Assembly (NCBI GenBank): GCA_046094505.1 | Contig: JBJTHN010000078.1 | Location: forward strand, 1-30,519 | DNA length: 30,519 bases | From: RFTU01 sp046094505 | GTDB taxonomy: Bacteria; Pseudomonadota; Gammaproteobacteria; Burkholderiales; Burkholderiaceae_C | Direction: 5' to 3' | Part shown: piece by piece, positions 7,897 through 17,100 of the stretch | Layout of the letters: each line of letters begins with the position of its first letter | Position numbering within the stretch: the first letter of the stretch is position 1 | Made by a program: the position numbers and the translations under genes | The notes under the pieces: model-generated | Database searches by the model: none | What the model saw: the letters and a program-made list of their open reading frames with translations, nothing else | Told to the model about the DNA's origin: nothing

Positions 7897-9645
7897 TCAG
7901 GCGTCGCTGCGCAACTCGCGCCGCAGGACCTTGCCCACGTTGCTCTTGGGCAGGTCGTCGCGGAACTCGATGATCTTGGGCCGCTTGTAGGCGGCGAAGT
8001 TCTCGCGGCAATAAGCGGCGATCTCGTCTTCGGAGATACTCGCGCCGTCCTTTTTCACCACGAAGAGTTTGACCGCCTCACCCGACCGCTCATCGGGAAT
8101 GCCCACCGCGGCGCATTCGAGCACCCCCGGGTGAAGGCCCACGACTTGTTCGATTTCGGTGGGGTACACGTTGAAGCCCGAGACCAGGATCATGTCCTTC
8201 TTGCGGTCGACGATGCGCACATAACCGCGTTCGTCCATGATGCCCACGTCGCCACTCTTGAAGTAGCCATCGGGTGTCATCACCTTGGCGGTTTCATCGG
8301 GGCGGTTCCAGTAGCCGGCCATGACCTGAGGGCCCTTGATGCAGATTTCACCCGGCTGGCCGATGGGCACATCGCGCCCATCATCGTCGCGGATGGCAAT
8401 GTCGGTGCTGGGGATGGGCAGGCCGATCGTGCCGCTGAACTCCTTGAGGTCCAAGCGGTTGGAGGTGGCCACGGGCGAGGTCTCGGACAGGCCATAGCCC
8501 TCGACCACTGGGCAGCCGGTGACACGCATCCACTTCTCAGCCGTGGCCTGCTGCACCGCCATGCCGCCGCCGTTGCTGACCTTCAGGCCCGACCAATCGA
8601 GCTTGGCAAACTCGGGCTCATTGGCCAGGGCGTTGAACAGCGTGTTGACCGCCGGGAACATGTTCACCCTCACGTTGCGCAGCGTGTTGATGAAGCCCGG
8701 GATGTCGCGCGGGTTGGGGATCAGCAGGTTCTGGGAGCCCATGCGCGCGCCCATCAGGTAGCAAATGGTCAGCGCGAAGATGTGATACAGGGGCAGTGCA
8801 CACACGATCACCAGTTGCTTGTGACCGATCTCATCGATCTTGGGCTTGAACCAGGCTTCGGTCTGCAGCACGTTGGCCACCACGTTGCGGTGCAGCAGCG
8901 TGGCGCCTTTGGACACACCCGTGGTGCCGCCGGTGTATTGCAGAAAGGCCACGTCGTCGGGCGAGATGGCAGGCCGCTGCAAGGTGCGGCTGCGGCCCTG
9001 TTCGATGGCCTGGCGCCAGCGCGTGACGGTGCGGCCGCCGTCCAGCGGCAGCCGGTACTCGGGCACCATCTTGCGCAGGTGTCGCACCGCGAAATTCACG
9101 AAGCGGCCCTTCCACCAACCGATCAAGTCACCCAGACCGGTGACCACCACGTGTTTCACATCGGTCTTGTCGATGGCTTCTTCCAAGGTGCTGGCGAAGT
9201 TCTCCAGCACGATGATGGCCTTGGCACCCGAATCCTTGAGCTGGTGCTCCAGTTCGCGCGCGGTGTACAGCGGGTTTACGTTCACCACCGCGTAGCCCGC
9301 GCGTAGCACCGCTGCGATGGCCACCATGTACTGAGGCACATTGGGCATCATCAGGGCCACCCGGTCACCCTGTTGCAGGCCGGTGGACTGCAGCCATGCG
9401 CCCAGGGCCTGCGACAAGTGGTCGATCTGGCCGAAGCTCAGCGTGCGCTCCAGGCAACGCGAGGCCGTGCGATCGGCATAGCGGCGCATCGAGTCTTCCA
9501 AGATGTCCACCAGCGTTAGGTGCGCCGGGACGTCCACGGCGGCGCCCACGCCAGGCGGATAGTGTTCCAGCCAGGGTTGTGCAGTTTGGGCAGTGCCGGC
9601 CATGCGCGCAGGCGCAGCCGCTGTGGGCAGGTCGATGACGGTCAC
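7897..9645 (-). CDS. fadD: Long-chain fatty-acid--CoA ligase
   Basis: A 582-residue enzyme of the AMP-forming acyl-CoA synthetase family. It activates fatty acids to acyl-CoA through an acyl-adenylate, at the inner face of the membrane. Motifs are the phosphate-binding loop YTGGTTGVSKG (237-247), the FadD-type LPLYHIFALT, the adenine motif EGYGLSETSP, the hinge region YFKSGDVGIMDERGYVRIVDRKKDM and the C-terminal Lys in SNVGKVLRREL. The start is taken at GTG 9645 because GGAG lies 5 nt upstream; an ATG at 9603 (MAGTAQ) is a shorter alternative, and the open frame further upstream is not protein-like. The next genes on the same strand are the hydrolase, ravA and viaA. Chain-length preference cannot be read. 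The fadD symbol is by family; several paralogues usually exist in this group. Confidence 0.9.
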   Translation of the reverse strand: MTVIDLPTAAAPARMAGTAQTAQPWLEHYPPGVGAAVDVPAHLTLVDILEDSMRRYADRTASRCLERTLSFGQIDHLSQALGAWLQSTGLQQGDRVALMMPNVPQYMVAIAAVLRAGYAVVNVNPLYTARELEHQLKDSGAKAIIVLENFASTLEEAIDKTDVKHVVVTGLGDLIGWWKGRFVNFAVRHLRKMVPEYRLPLDGGRTVTRWRQAIEQGRSRTLQRPAISPDDVAFLQYTGGTTGVSKGATLLHRNVVANVLQTEAWFKPKIDEIGHKQLVIVCALPLYHIFALTICYLMGARMGSQNLLIPNPRDIPGFINTLRNVRVNMFPAVNTLFNALANEPEFAKLDWSGLKVSNGGGMAVQQATAEKWMRVTGCPVVEGYGLSETSPVATSNRLDLKEFSGTIGLPIPSTDIAIRDDDGRDVPIGQPGEICIKGPQVMAGYWNRPDETAKVMTPDGYFKSGDVGIMDERGYVRIVDRKKDMILVSGFNVYPTEIEQVVGLHPGVLECAAVGIPDERSGEAVKLFVVKKDGASISEDEIAAYCRENFAAYKRPKIIEFRDDLPKSNVGKVLRRELRSDA

Positions 9646-9939
9646 GGGAACTCCGAATTCGGTGGGCTGGGCTGCTTCGGCGGCGCCGGCGCACCCAGAG
9701 GCGTACAGCCCGCGGCATGGTGACGCGTGTGGCGCGGGTGTGCCACGGGGGTTCCACCAAGGGGCTGCAATCCTCGAGAGTGTAGGTGCGACCGCGCCCC
9801 GGGGCAGGGGCCTCCAAACCCGTGCGGCGCATGGGGTCATCCGAGTGCGGGGTTCAGGCTTGGGGGCCCGCTCAGCGGGCGCGGGGCGGCATTCGATACG
9901 ATGCCGCTGTTCACCCTGAAACCCCTTGACGGACACCCC
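9646..9939. other. Divergent intergenic region between fadD and purT
   Basis: This 294-bp stretch separates the two divergent genes and holds no gene that I can support. Two things can be seen. A perfect 6-bp stem with a 3-nt loop (GCCCGC/GCGGGC) lies at 9866-9880. A -10-like TACGAT lies at 9897-9902 on the plus strand and could serve purT, with transcription starting near 9909; no good -35 box accompanies it. The fadD side shows only the GGAG ribosome site just before 9645. Confidence 0.45.
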
Positions 9940-11184
9940 ATGACCACACTCGGCACCCCTCTTTCCCCTTCGGCCACGCGCGTGATGCTGTTGGGCAGCG
10001 GCGAGCTGGGCAAGGAGGTGCTGATGGCCCTGCAGCGCCTGGGTGTGGAGACGATTGCGGTGGACCGTTACGAGAACGCCCCAGGCCATCAGGTGGCCCA
10101 CCAGGCGCACACCATCACCATGAGCGATGCGCAGCAGCTGCGTGCACTCATCGAGCGGGAAAAGCCCCTGATGGTGGTGCCCGAGATTGAAGCCATTGCC
10201 ACCGCCGAGCTGCAGGCCCTGGAAGCCGAGGGCGTGGTACGTGTGGTGCCCACCGCACGGGCTGCGCGCCTGACCATGGACCGTGAGGGTATCCGCCGCC
10301 TGGCGGCCGAAACCTTGGGCTTGGCCACCAGCCCCTACCGTTTCTGCGATTCCTTGGAAGAGCTGCAGGCTGCCATTGACGGCAGCGACGGCCAGGCGCC
10401 GATTGGCTACCCCTGCATCGTCAAGCCGGTGATGAGTTCATCGGGCAAGGGCCAAAGCAAGATCGACACGCCTGCTGATGTGAAGACCGCCTGGGACTAC
10501 GCCATGGCCGGTGGACGCGTGGCCAAGGGCCGCGTCATCGTGGAGGGCTTCATCGACTTTGACTACGAGATCACCCTGCTGACCGTGCGCGCCCAAGGAG
10601 CTGACGGCGCCATCCACACCCACTTCTGCGAGCCCATCGGCCACAAGCAGGTCAGTGGCGACTATGTGGAAAGCTGGCAACCCCAGCGCATGACGCCGCT
10701 GGCCCTGCAGCGTGCGCAGGCCATGGCCAAAGCCGTGACCGATGACCTGGGCCGCGGCCTGCAGGGCCAGCCCGATGGCTGTGGCTTGTATGGCGTGGAA
10801 CTCTTCATCAAGGGTGACGAGGTGTGGTTCAGCGAGGTCAGCCCCCGGCCCCACGACACCGGCCTGGTCACGCTGTGTACCCAATGGCAAAGCGAATTCG
10901 AATTGCATGCCCGCGCCATCCTGGGTCTGCCCGTGGACACCTCGCTGCGCAACCCCGGCGCCAGCGCGGTGATCTACGGCGGTGTGGACGCGGTGGGCAT
11001 TTCCTATGCGGATGTGGACAAGGCCCTGGCCATCGAAGGCACGGACCTGCGCCTGTTCGGAAAGCCCGAGAGCTTCGTCAAGCGGCGCATGGGTGTCGCA
11101 CTGGCGCGCGCAGCTGATGTGGACGAAGCCCGCACCAAAGCCAAGCAGGCGGCGTCAAGGGTGCAGCCACACGCTCTCCGATAA
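9940..11184 (+). CDS. purT: Formate-dependent phosphoribosylglycinamide formyltransferase
   Basis: A 414-residue ATP-grasp enzyme of de novo purine synthesis. It joins formate to glycinamide ribonucleotide (GAR) with ATP, by way of formyl phosphate, and gives formyl-GAR without using folate. The N terminus has the nucleotide-fold motif VMLLGSGELGKEV and AVDRYENAPGHQVAH; the middle has the ATP-grasp stretch IVKPVMSSSGKGQS; GVELFIKGDEVWFSEVSPRPHDTG carries the metal- and ATP-binding acids. The length matches the family (392 in E. coli). The ATG at 9940 is preferred because the family sequence begins 12 residues later. An in-frame ATG at 9901 would lie inside or at the -10-like element. It stands alone on the plus strand and meets amn tail to tail with a 57-bp gap. 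Confidence 0.95.
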   Translation: MTTLGTPLSPSATRVMLLGSGELGKEVLMALQRLGVETIAVDRYENAPGHQVAHQAHTITMSDAQQLRALIEREKPLMVVPEIEAIATAELQALEAEGVVRVVPTARAARLTMDREGIRRLAAETLGLATSPYRFCDSLEELQAAIDGSDGQAPIGYPCIVKPVMSSSGKGQSKIDTPADVKTAWDYAMAGGRVAKGRVIVEGFIDFDYEITLLTVRAQGADGAIHTHFCEPIGHKQVSGDYVESWQPQRMTPLALQRAQAMAKAVTDDLGRGLQGQPDGCGLYGVELFIKGDEVWFSEVSPRPHDTGLVTLCTQWQSEFELHARAILGLPVDTSLRNPGASAVIYGGVDAVGISYADVDKALAIEGTDLRLFGKPESFVKRRMGVALARAADVDEARTKAKQAASRVQPHALR

Positions 11185-11241
11185 ACGCAACGCCCCCAGT
11201 TGTTCGCAAAGAAATCGACTCCGACCCCATTTAGGGCGGCC

Positions 11242-12747
11242 TTATTGGAAGGCCACCTCGGCGAAGGAGCGCAGCTTGCGTGAGTGCAACTGACCCATGC
11301 CGGCGCGGCGCAGGAGTTCGATGGCGCGGATGCCGATGCGCAGGTGCTGGTCCACCCGTTCGCGGTAGAAGGTGTTGGCCATGCCCGGCAGCTTGATTTC
11401 GCCGTGCAGGGGTTTGTCGCTCACGCACAGCAGCGTGCCGTAGGGCACGCGGAAGCGAAAGCCGTTGGCCGCGATCGTGGCGCTTTCCATGTCCAGTGCC
11501 ACCGCACGGCTTTGGCTGAAGCGCCGCGCGGGCGTGCTGTGTGGGCCGCGAAAGGGCAGCAGTTCCCAGTTGCGGTTGTCGGTAGAGGCCACGGTGCCGG
11601 TGCGCAGCACCTTCTTGAGCTCATAGCCGCTTAATTGCGTCACCTCGGCCACTGCGGTTTCCAAGGCCACTTGCACTTCGGCCAGCGCTGGAATAGGCAC
11701 CCACAGCGGCAGCTCTTCATCAAGCACATGGTCTTCGCGCACATAGCCGTGGGCCAGCACATAGTCGCCCAGCTGCTGCGTGTTGCGCAGGCCCGCGCAG
11801 TGGCCCAGCATCAGCCACACATGCGGGCGCAGCACCGCGATGTGGTCTGAGATGTTCTTGGCATTGGCCGGGCCCACGCCGATGTTGACCATGGTGATGC
11901 CCGAGTGGCCTGGGCGCACCAGGTGATAGGCCGGCATCTGGGGCAGGCGGGGCGGTGCCATGCCGCGTTCATCGTCGGACTGAGCCTTCAGCCCCACCCG
12001 CCGCGTCACCACGTTGCCCGGCTCGACAAAGGCTTCATACTCCGATGAAGGGTCCGCCATCATCGCGTGGCCCAAGCGCGAGAACTCGTCGATGTAAAAC
12101 TGGTAATTGGTGAAGAGCACATAGTTCTGAAAGTGCTCGGGCACGGTGCCGGTGTAGTGGCGCAGGCGGTGCAGCGAATAGTCGATGCGCGGCGCGGTGA
12201 ACAGCGACAGCGGCTCAGGCTCGCCCGGCGCCGGGTCGTGGGCGCCATTGGCGATGCTGTCGTCCATCGCATTCAGGTCGGGCAGGTCGAAGAGGTCCCG
12301 CAGCAGCAAGCGGCGCTCGGCGCTGAGCGAGCCCTCCAGGTGCTCGTTCTCCCCGAGGGCGAAGTGCACCGGAATCGGTGTCTTGCTCACGCCCACCTCC
12401 AGCCCGCCCACGAGGTGTGCTCCGTGGTTCTTCAGCAGCAGCTCGAACTGCGTTCGGTAGTAGGTGGCGAAGAGGTCGGGCCGCGTGAGCGTGGTTTCGT
12501 ACAGACCCGGCCCTGCAACGAACCCAAAGGCCAGGCGGGAGTCGGCGCGGGCCACGCTGTCGGTGCGCGCGCGCAAGCGCGGGTAGCAGGCCCGAACGCG
12601 TGCGTTGGGGGTTTCGCCCGCCACGAAGCGGCGCAGCTGGTCTCGAAGGTGTTCAACCGCCGCATCGTAGATGGCCCGGGCATGGGCCAGGGCTGCATCG
12701 GGGTTCGTGAACGATTGGGGGGCGGAAAAAGGCAGTTGGGCGTCCAT
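11242..12747 (-). CDS. amn: AMP nucleosidase
   Basis: A 501-residue cytoplasmic enzyme that splits AMP into adenine and ribose 5-phosphate and so lowers the AMP pool. The N-terminal half is the Amn-specific domain (about 1-190, with LAFGFVAGPGLYETTLTRPDLF and KTPIPVHFALGE). The C-terminal half is a nucleoside-phosphorylase-like catalytic domain with NIGVGPANAKNISDHIAVLRP, LMLGHCAGLR, SRAVALDMESATIAANG and LLCVSDKPLHGEIK; the DMES acids fit the ribose-binding and catalytic role. The length is close to E. coli Amn (484). The gene starts 66 bp after the bktB stop on the same strand, so read-through from icmF and bktB is possible. It lies tail to tail with purT, another purine gene. A 6-bp stem (GGCCTT/AAGGCC) at 11238-11254 overlaps the stop codon but has no T-run. 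Confidence 0.95.
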   Translation of the reverse strand: MDAQLPFSAPQSFTNPDAALAHARAIYDAAVEHLRDQLRRFVAGETPNARVRACYPRLRARTDSVARADSRLAFGFVAGPGLYETTLTRPDLFATYYRTQFELLLKNHGAHLVGGLEVGVSKTPIPVHFALGENEHLEGSLSAERRLLLRDLFDLPDLNAMDDSIANGAHDPAPGEPEPLSLFTAPRIDYSLHRLRHYTGTVPEHFQNYVLFTNYQFYIDEFSRLGHAMMADPSSEYEAFVEPGNVVTRRVGLKAQSDDERGMAPPRLPQMPAYHLVRPGHSGITMVNIGVGPANAKNISDHIAVLRPHVWLMLGHCAGLRNTQQLGDYVLAHGYVREDHVLDEELPLWVPIPALAEVQVALETAVAEVTQLSGYELKKVLRTGTVASTDNRNWELLPFRGPHSTPARRFSQSRAVALDMESATIAANGFRFRVPYGTLLCVSDKPLHGEIKLPGMANTFYRERVDQHLRIGIRAIELLRRAGMGQLHSRKLRSFAEVAFQ

Positions 12748-12813
12748 GTCCCATTTTGCCCCTACACCGAAGCTCTGTGGACCGGGGCTTGCACCGGGCC
12801 ACCGAGCCGGGCA

Positions 12814-13998
12814 TCACACCCGTTCGAACAGCGCGGCGATGCCCTGCCCGCCGCCGATGCACATCGTCACCAGGGCGCGCTTGCCTCCCGTGCGGTGCAG
12901 CTCGTACACGGCCTTGGTGGTGATGATGGCCCCGGTGGCGCCGATCGGATGGCCCAGCGAAATGCCCGATCCGTTAGGGTTGGTCTTGGCCGGGTCCAGG
13001 CCGAGCTCCTTCACCACCGCGCAGGCCTGTGCGGCGAAGGCTTCGTTGCTCTCGACCACATCCAGGTCGCCCACGGTCCAGCCAGCGCGCTCGAGCACGC
13101 GGCGCGTGGCCGGCACCGGGCCGATGCCCATGATGGTGGGCTCCACGCCCGCGTGCGAGTAGGCCACCAAGCGTGCCAGGGGCTTCAGGCCGTGCGCCTT
13201 CACCGCAGCTTCACTGGCCAGCACCACCGCACCGGCGCCGTCGTTGATCCCCGAGGCGTTGCCCGCCGTCACCGCGCCATCCTTCTTGAAGGCCGGCTTC
13301 ATGCCCGCCAGGGTGTCCACGGTGGTCGAGGCCTTCACGTGTTCATCGACCTCAAAGCGCACCTCGCCCTTGCGGCTTTGCGTGACCACCGGCACGATCT
13401 GGTCCTTGAAGAGGCCTGCGGCGATGGCCGCTGCCGCGCGGCGGTGGCTTTCGGCAGCCAACTCGTCCATCTGCTGGCGGCTGATGCCAAACTGGGCCGC
13501 CACGTTTTCCGCCGTGATGCCCATGTGAATCTTGTGGAAGGGGTCGTGCAGGGCGCCGATCATGAAGTCCTGGATCTGGGCATCACCCATCCGCGTGCCC
13601 CAGCGGGCACCGGGCAGCAGGTAGGCTCCGCGGCTCATGTTCTCTGCACCGGCCCCCACGGCCACTTCGCAGTCGCCCAGCAGGATGGCCTGCGCCGCTG
13701 AAACAATGGCCTGCAAGCCCGAACCACACAAGCGGTTCACATTGAACGCGGGCGTTTCCTTGGGCAGGCCGGCGTTGATGGCCGCCACGCGGCTGAGGTA
13801 GGCGTCGCGCGGCTCGGTGGGCACCACCGTGCCCATGGCCAGATGCCCCACGGCGTCCAGCGGCGCACCACTGCGGGCCAAGGCTTCCTTCACGGCCAGG
13901 GTGGCCAGGTCGGACAGGGGGACGTCCTTCAGACTGCCGCCAAAGGTGCCAATGGCGGTGCGGGCGGCGGCGACGACATAGACGGCAGGGGTGCTCAT
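12814..13998 (-). CDS. bktB: Beta-ketothiolase (acetyl-CoA C-acyltransferase, BktB-like)
   Basis: A 394-residue thiolase that condenses or cleaves 3-ketoacyl-CoA. The catalytic residues are present: C91 in VNRLCGSGLQAI, H350 in GISLGHPIGATGA and C380 in MCIGGGQG. The sequence RTAIGTFGGSLKDV and GALHDPFHKIHMGITAENVA resembles the Cupriavidus BktB branch, which takes C4-C5 ketoacyl-CoA, more than PhaA. This subgroup call is from memory of the family and not a search. The ATG at 13998 has a strong AGGAG site 7 nt upstream. It follows icmF by 120 bp on the same strand, so the pair may act together on branched or odd-chain acyl-CoA; that link is inference. Confidence 0.9.
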   Translation of the reverse strand: MSTPAVYVVAAARTAIGTFGGSLKDVPLSDLATLAVKEALARSGAPLDAVGHLAMGTVVPTEPRDAYLSRVAAINAGLPKETPAFNVNRLCGSGLQAIVSAAQAILLGDCEVAVGAGAENMSRGAYLLPGARWGTRMGDAQIQDFMIGALHDPFHKIHMGITAENVAAQFGISRQQMDELAAESHRRAAAAIAAGLFKDQIVPVVTQSRKGEVRFEVDEHVKASTTVDTLAGMKPAFKKDGAVTAGNASGINDGAGAVVLASEAAVKAHGLKPLARLVAYSHAGVEPTIMGIGPVPATRRVLERAGWTVGDLDVVESNEAFAAQACAVVKELGLDPAKTNPNGSGISLGHPIGATGAIITTKAVYELHRTGGKRALVTMCIGGGQGIAALFERV

Positions 13999-14118
13999 TG
14001 AATGCTCCTGGGGTGACAGCGCGACTGGAAAGCCCGTTGGGGTTTGGCCCCATTTTGAAGCCGCTGGTCAACACGAGCCTGACAGGCGCGGCGGGGTGGC
14101 CAGGCGATCGGACCGCCG

Positions 14119-17100
14119 CTACATGCTGCGCCGGTACTGGCCACCCACCTCAAACAAGGCGGCGGTGATCTGCCCCAAGGAGCACACCCGGACCGCCTCC
14201 ATGAGGACCTCGAAGACATTGCCGTTGTCCATCACGGTCTGCTGCAGCCGCTGCAGCATGGGCCCCGCGTGGGCGGCATGGCGGGTGTGGAAGTCGTCCA
14301 GACGCTGCAACTGCGATTCCTTCTCCTGCGGCGTGGAGCGGGCCAGCTCAATGTGCTCGGGCACCGGGTCGCCGTGGGGATTGCGGAAGGTGTTGACGCC
14401 AATGATCGGGTGCTCGCCGGTGTGCTTGAGCATCTCGTAGTGCATGCTCTCTTCCTGGATCTTGCTGCGCTGGTAGCCCGTTTCCATCGCACCCAGCACG
14501 CCGCCGCGCTCGGTGATCTTCTCAAACTCGGCCAGCACGGCCTCCTCAACCAACTCGGTGAGCTCGTCGATGACGAAGGCGCCTTGGTTGGGGTTCTCGT
14601 TCTTGGCCAATCCCCACTCACGGTTGATGATGAGCTGGATCGCCATGGCGCGCCGCACGCTTTCCTCGGTGGGCGTGGTGATGGCCTCGTCGTAGGCGTT
14701 GGTGTGCAGCGAGTTGCAGTTGTCGTAGATGGCAATCAGGGCCTGCAGCGTGGTGCGGATGTCGTTGAACGCAATCTCCTGCGCATGCAGCGAACGCCCC
14801 GACGTTTGGATGTGGTACTTGAGCCTTTGTGAGCGCTCGTTGGCGCCATAGCGGTCGCGCATGGCCGTGGCCCAGATGCGGCGCGCCACGCGGCCCAGCA
14901 CGGTGTACTCCGGGTCCATTCCGTTGCTGAAGAAGAAGCTGAGGTTGGGCGCAAAGTCGTCGACGTGCATGCCGCGCGCCAGGTAGGCCTCCACAAAGGT
15001 GAAGCCATTGCTCAAAGTGAAGGCCAACTGGGAGATGGGGTTGGCCCCGGCCTCGGCAATGTGATAGCCGCTGATGCTCACCGAATAGAAGTTGCGCACG
15101 TCGTGGTGCACAAAGTACTCGGCGATGTCGCCCATCACCTTCAGCGAGAACTCGGTGCTGAAGATGCAGGTGTTCTGGCCCTGGTCTTCCTTCAGGATGT
15201 CGGCCTGCACCGTGCCGCGCACATTGGCCAGCGTCCAGGCGCGGATCTTTTGCACCTCATCAGCGGTGGGCTCGCGGCCGTTGTCGGCCTTGAACTTGTC
15301 CAGGTTCTGGTCGATGGCGGTGCTCATGAACATGGCCAGGATCGAGGGCGCAGGGCCGTTGATCGTCATGCTCACCGAGGTGCTGGGGTTGGTCAGGTCA
15401 AAGCCCCCGTACAGCACCTTCATGTCGTCCAGTGTGGCGATGCTCACGCCGGAGTTGCCCACCTTGCCGTAGATGTCGGGTCGGCGGTCCGGGTCGTGGC
15501 CATAGAGCGTGACCGAGTCGAAGGCGGTGGACAGACGCTTGGCCGGCATGCCTTCGGAAACCACCTTGAAGCGGCGGTTGGTGCGAAAGGCATCGCCCTC
15601 GCCGGCGAACATGCGGGTCGGGTCCTCGCCTTCTCGCTTGAAGGCAAAGGTGCCGGCGGTGTAGGGGAAGCTGCCCGGCACGTTTTCCAGCATCAGCCAC
15701 TTCAGGATTTCGCCATGGTCCTCGTACTGCGGCAGGGACACCTTGCGGATCTTGTTGCCCGACAGCGTGGTGTGGGTCAGGGCTGTGCGGATTTCCTTGT
15801 CGCGAATCTTGACCACGTACTCATCGCCGGCATAGGCCTTTTGCATGTCGGGCCACTGCGCCAGCAGCTGCCGTGCATCGGCGCCCATCTGCGCTTCCCG
15901 CTTGACCGCCAAATCAATGGCGGCTTCAGCCGCGCGGGGCTTGTCGGGCTTGTCGACGCTGAGCATGCGCGCGGCCTCACGCAGCTGCTGCACCTCTCGG
16001 GCCAGGCGCACTTGTTGGGCCACCCGCCGCTTGTAGCCGCGCACCGAGTCGGCAATATCGGCCAGGTAGCGCATGCGCGCAGCCGGCACGATGGGCGTTT
16101 GCTGGGTGCTGTGCCGGGTGTGCACCGGCGGCAGGCGGCCCGGGCGCAGGGGCAGCCCCAAGGTCTGCAGGCGGCCCTTGATGCCCTGGTACAGCGCGGT
16201 CACGCCATCGTCGTTGAAGCGGCTGGCCATGGTGCCGTACACCGGCATGTCTTCGGTTTTGACGGTCCAGGCTTCGCGGTTGCGCTGCACCTGCTTGGCC
16301 ACATCGCGCAAAGCATCCAACGAGCCCTTGCGGTCGAATTTGTTGATGGCCACGAACTCGGCAAAGTCCAGCATGTCGATCTTCTCAAGCTGGCTGGCCG
16401 CGCCGAACTCGGGCGTCATCACGTACATGGGAATGTCGACATGGGGCACGATGGCCGCGTCGCCCTGGCCGATGCCGGAGGTTTCGACGATCACCAGGTC
16501 AAAGCCGGCGGCCCGGCAGGCCGCCACCACATCGGGTAGGGCCTGGGAAATCTCGCTGCCGGCCTCGCGTGTGGCCAGGGAACGCATGAACACCCGAGCG
16601 CCGGTGTCGCCGGCCGAGGCCGGGGACTTGGACCAAGGGGAAATGGCGTTCATGCGGATGCGGTCACCCAACAGGGCGCCGCCGCTCTTGCGCCGGGAGG
16701 GGTCGATGGAGATCACGGCAATGCGCAGCGCGTCATCCTGGTCCAACCGGATGCGGCGTATGAGCTCGTCGGTGAGCGAGGACTTGCCCGCCCCGCCGGT
16801 GCCGGTGATGCCTAGCACGGGGATGGCGCGGGCCGAGGCGCTCTCACGCACAGCGGTCAGCAGTGCGCCATCGGCGCGGCCATTCTCCAAAGCCGTGATC
16901 AGCTGCGCCAAGGCGCGCCACGCCGATTCGCTGTGGCCTTGCACCGCCTCCAGCTGCATGGGCGCATGGGCCGAGAGGTCTCGGTCGCAGCGCATCATCA
17001 TCTCGCCGATCATGCCCTGCAGGCCCATGCGTTGGCCGTCCTCCGGGCTGAAGATGCGCACGCCGTGCTCGGCCAGGTCGCGAATTTCCGCCGGCACGAT

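Noticed and set aside
7888..7903. Perfect 6-bp stem (CGCCTG/CAGGCG) at the fadD stop as terminator
   Set aside because: There is no T-run, and the downstream genes are probably co-transcribed.
6847..9306. Very long open frame on the plus strand (819 codons)
   Set aside because: It lies antisense to fadD, the hydrolase and the ravA start; its composition (His/Gln/Gly-rich) is the mirror of high-GC codon use, and no family is recognisable.
12067..13701. Open frame of 544 codons on the plus strand
   Set aside because: It is antisense to amn and bktB, both of which have complete family motifs; it is a shadow frame.
14038..14056. TGGGG/CCCCA stem followed by TTTT on the plus strand
   Set aside because: No plus-strand gene ends there; in the other direction it has no T-run, so a terminator call is unsupported.
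14965..16539. Open frame of 524 codons on the plus strand
   Set aside because: It is antisense to icmF and shows no domain.
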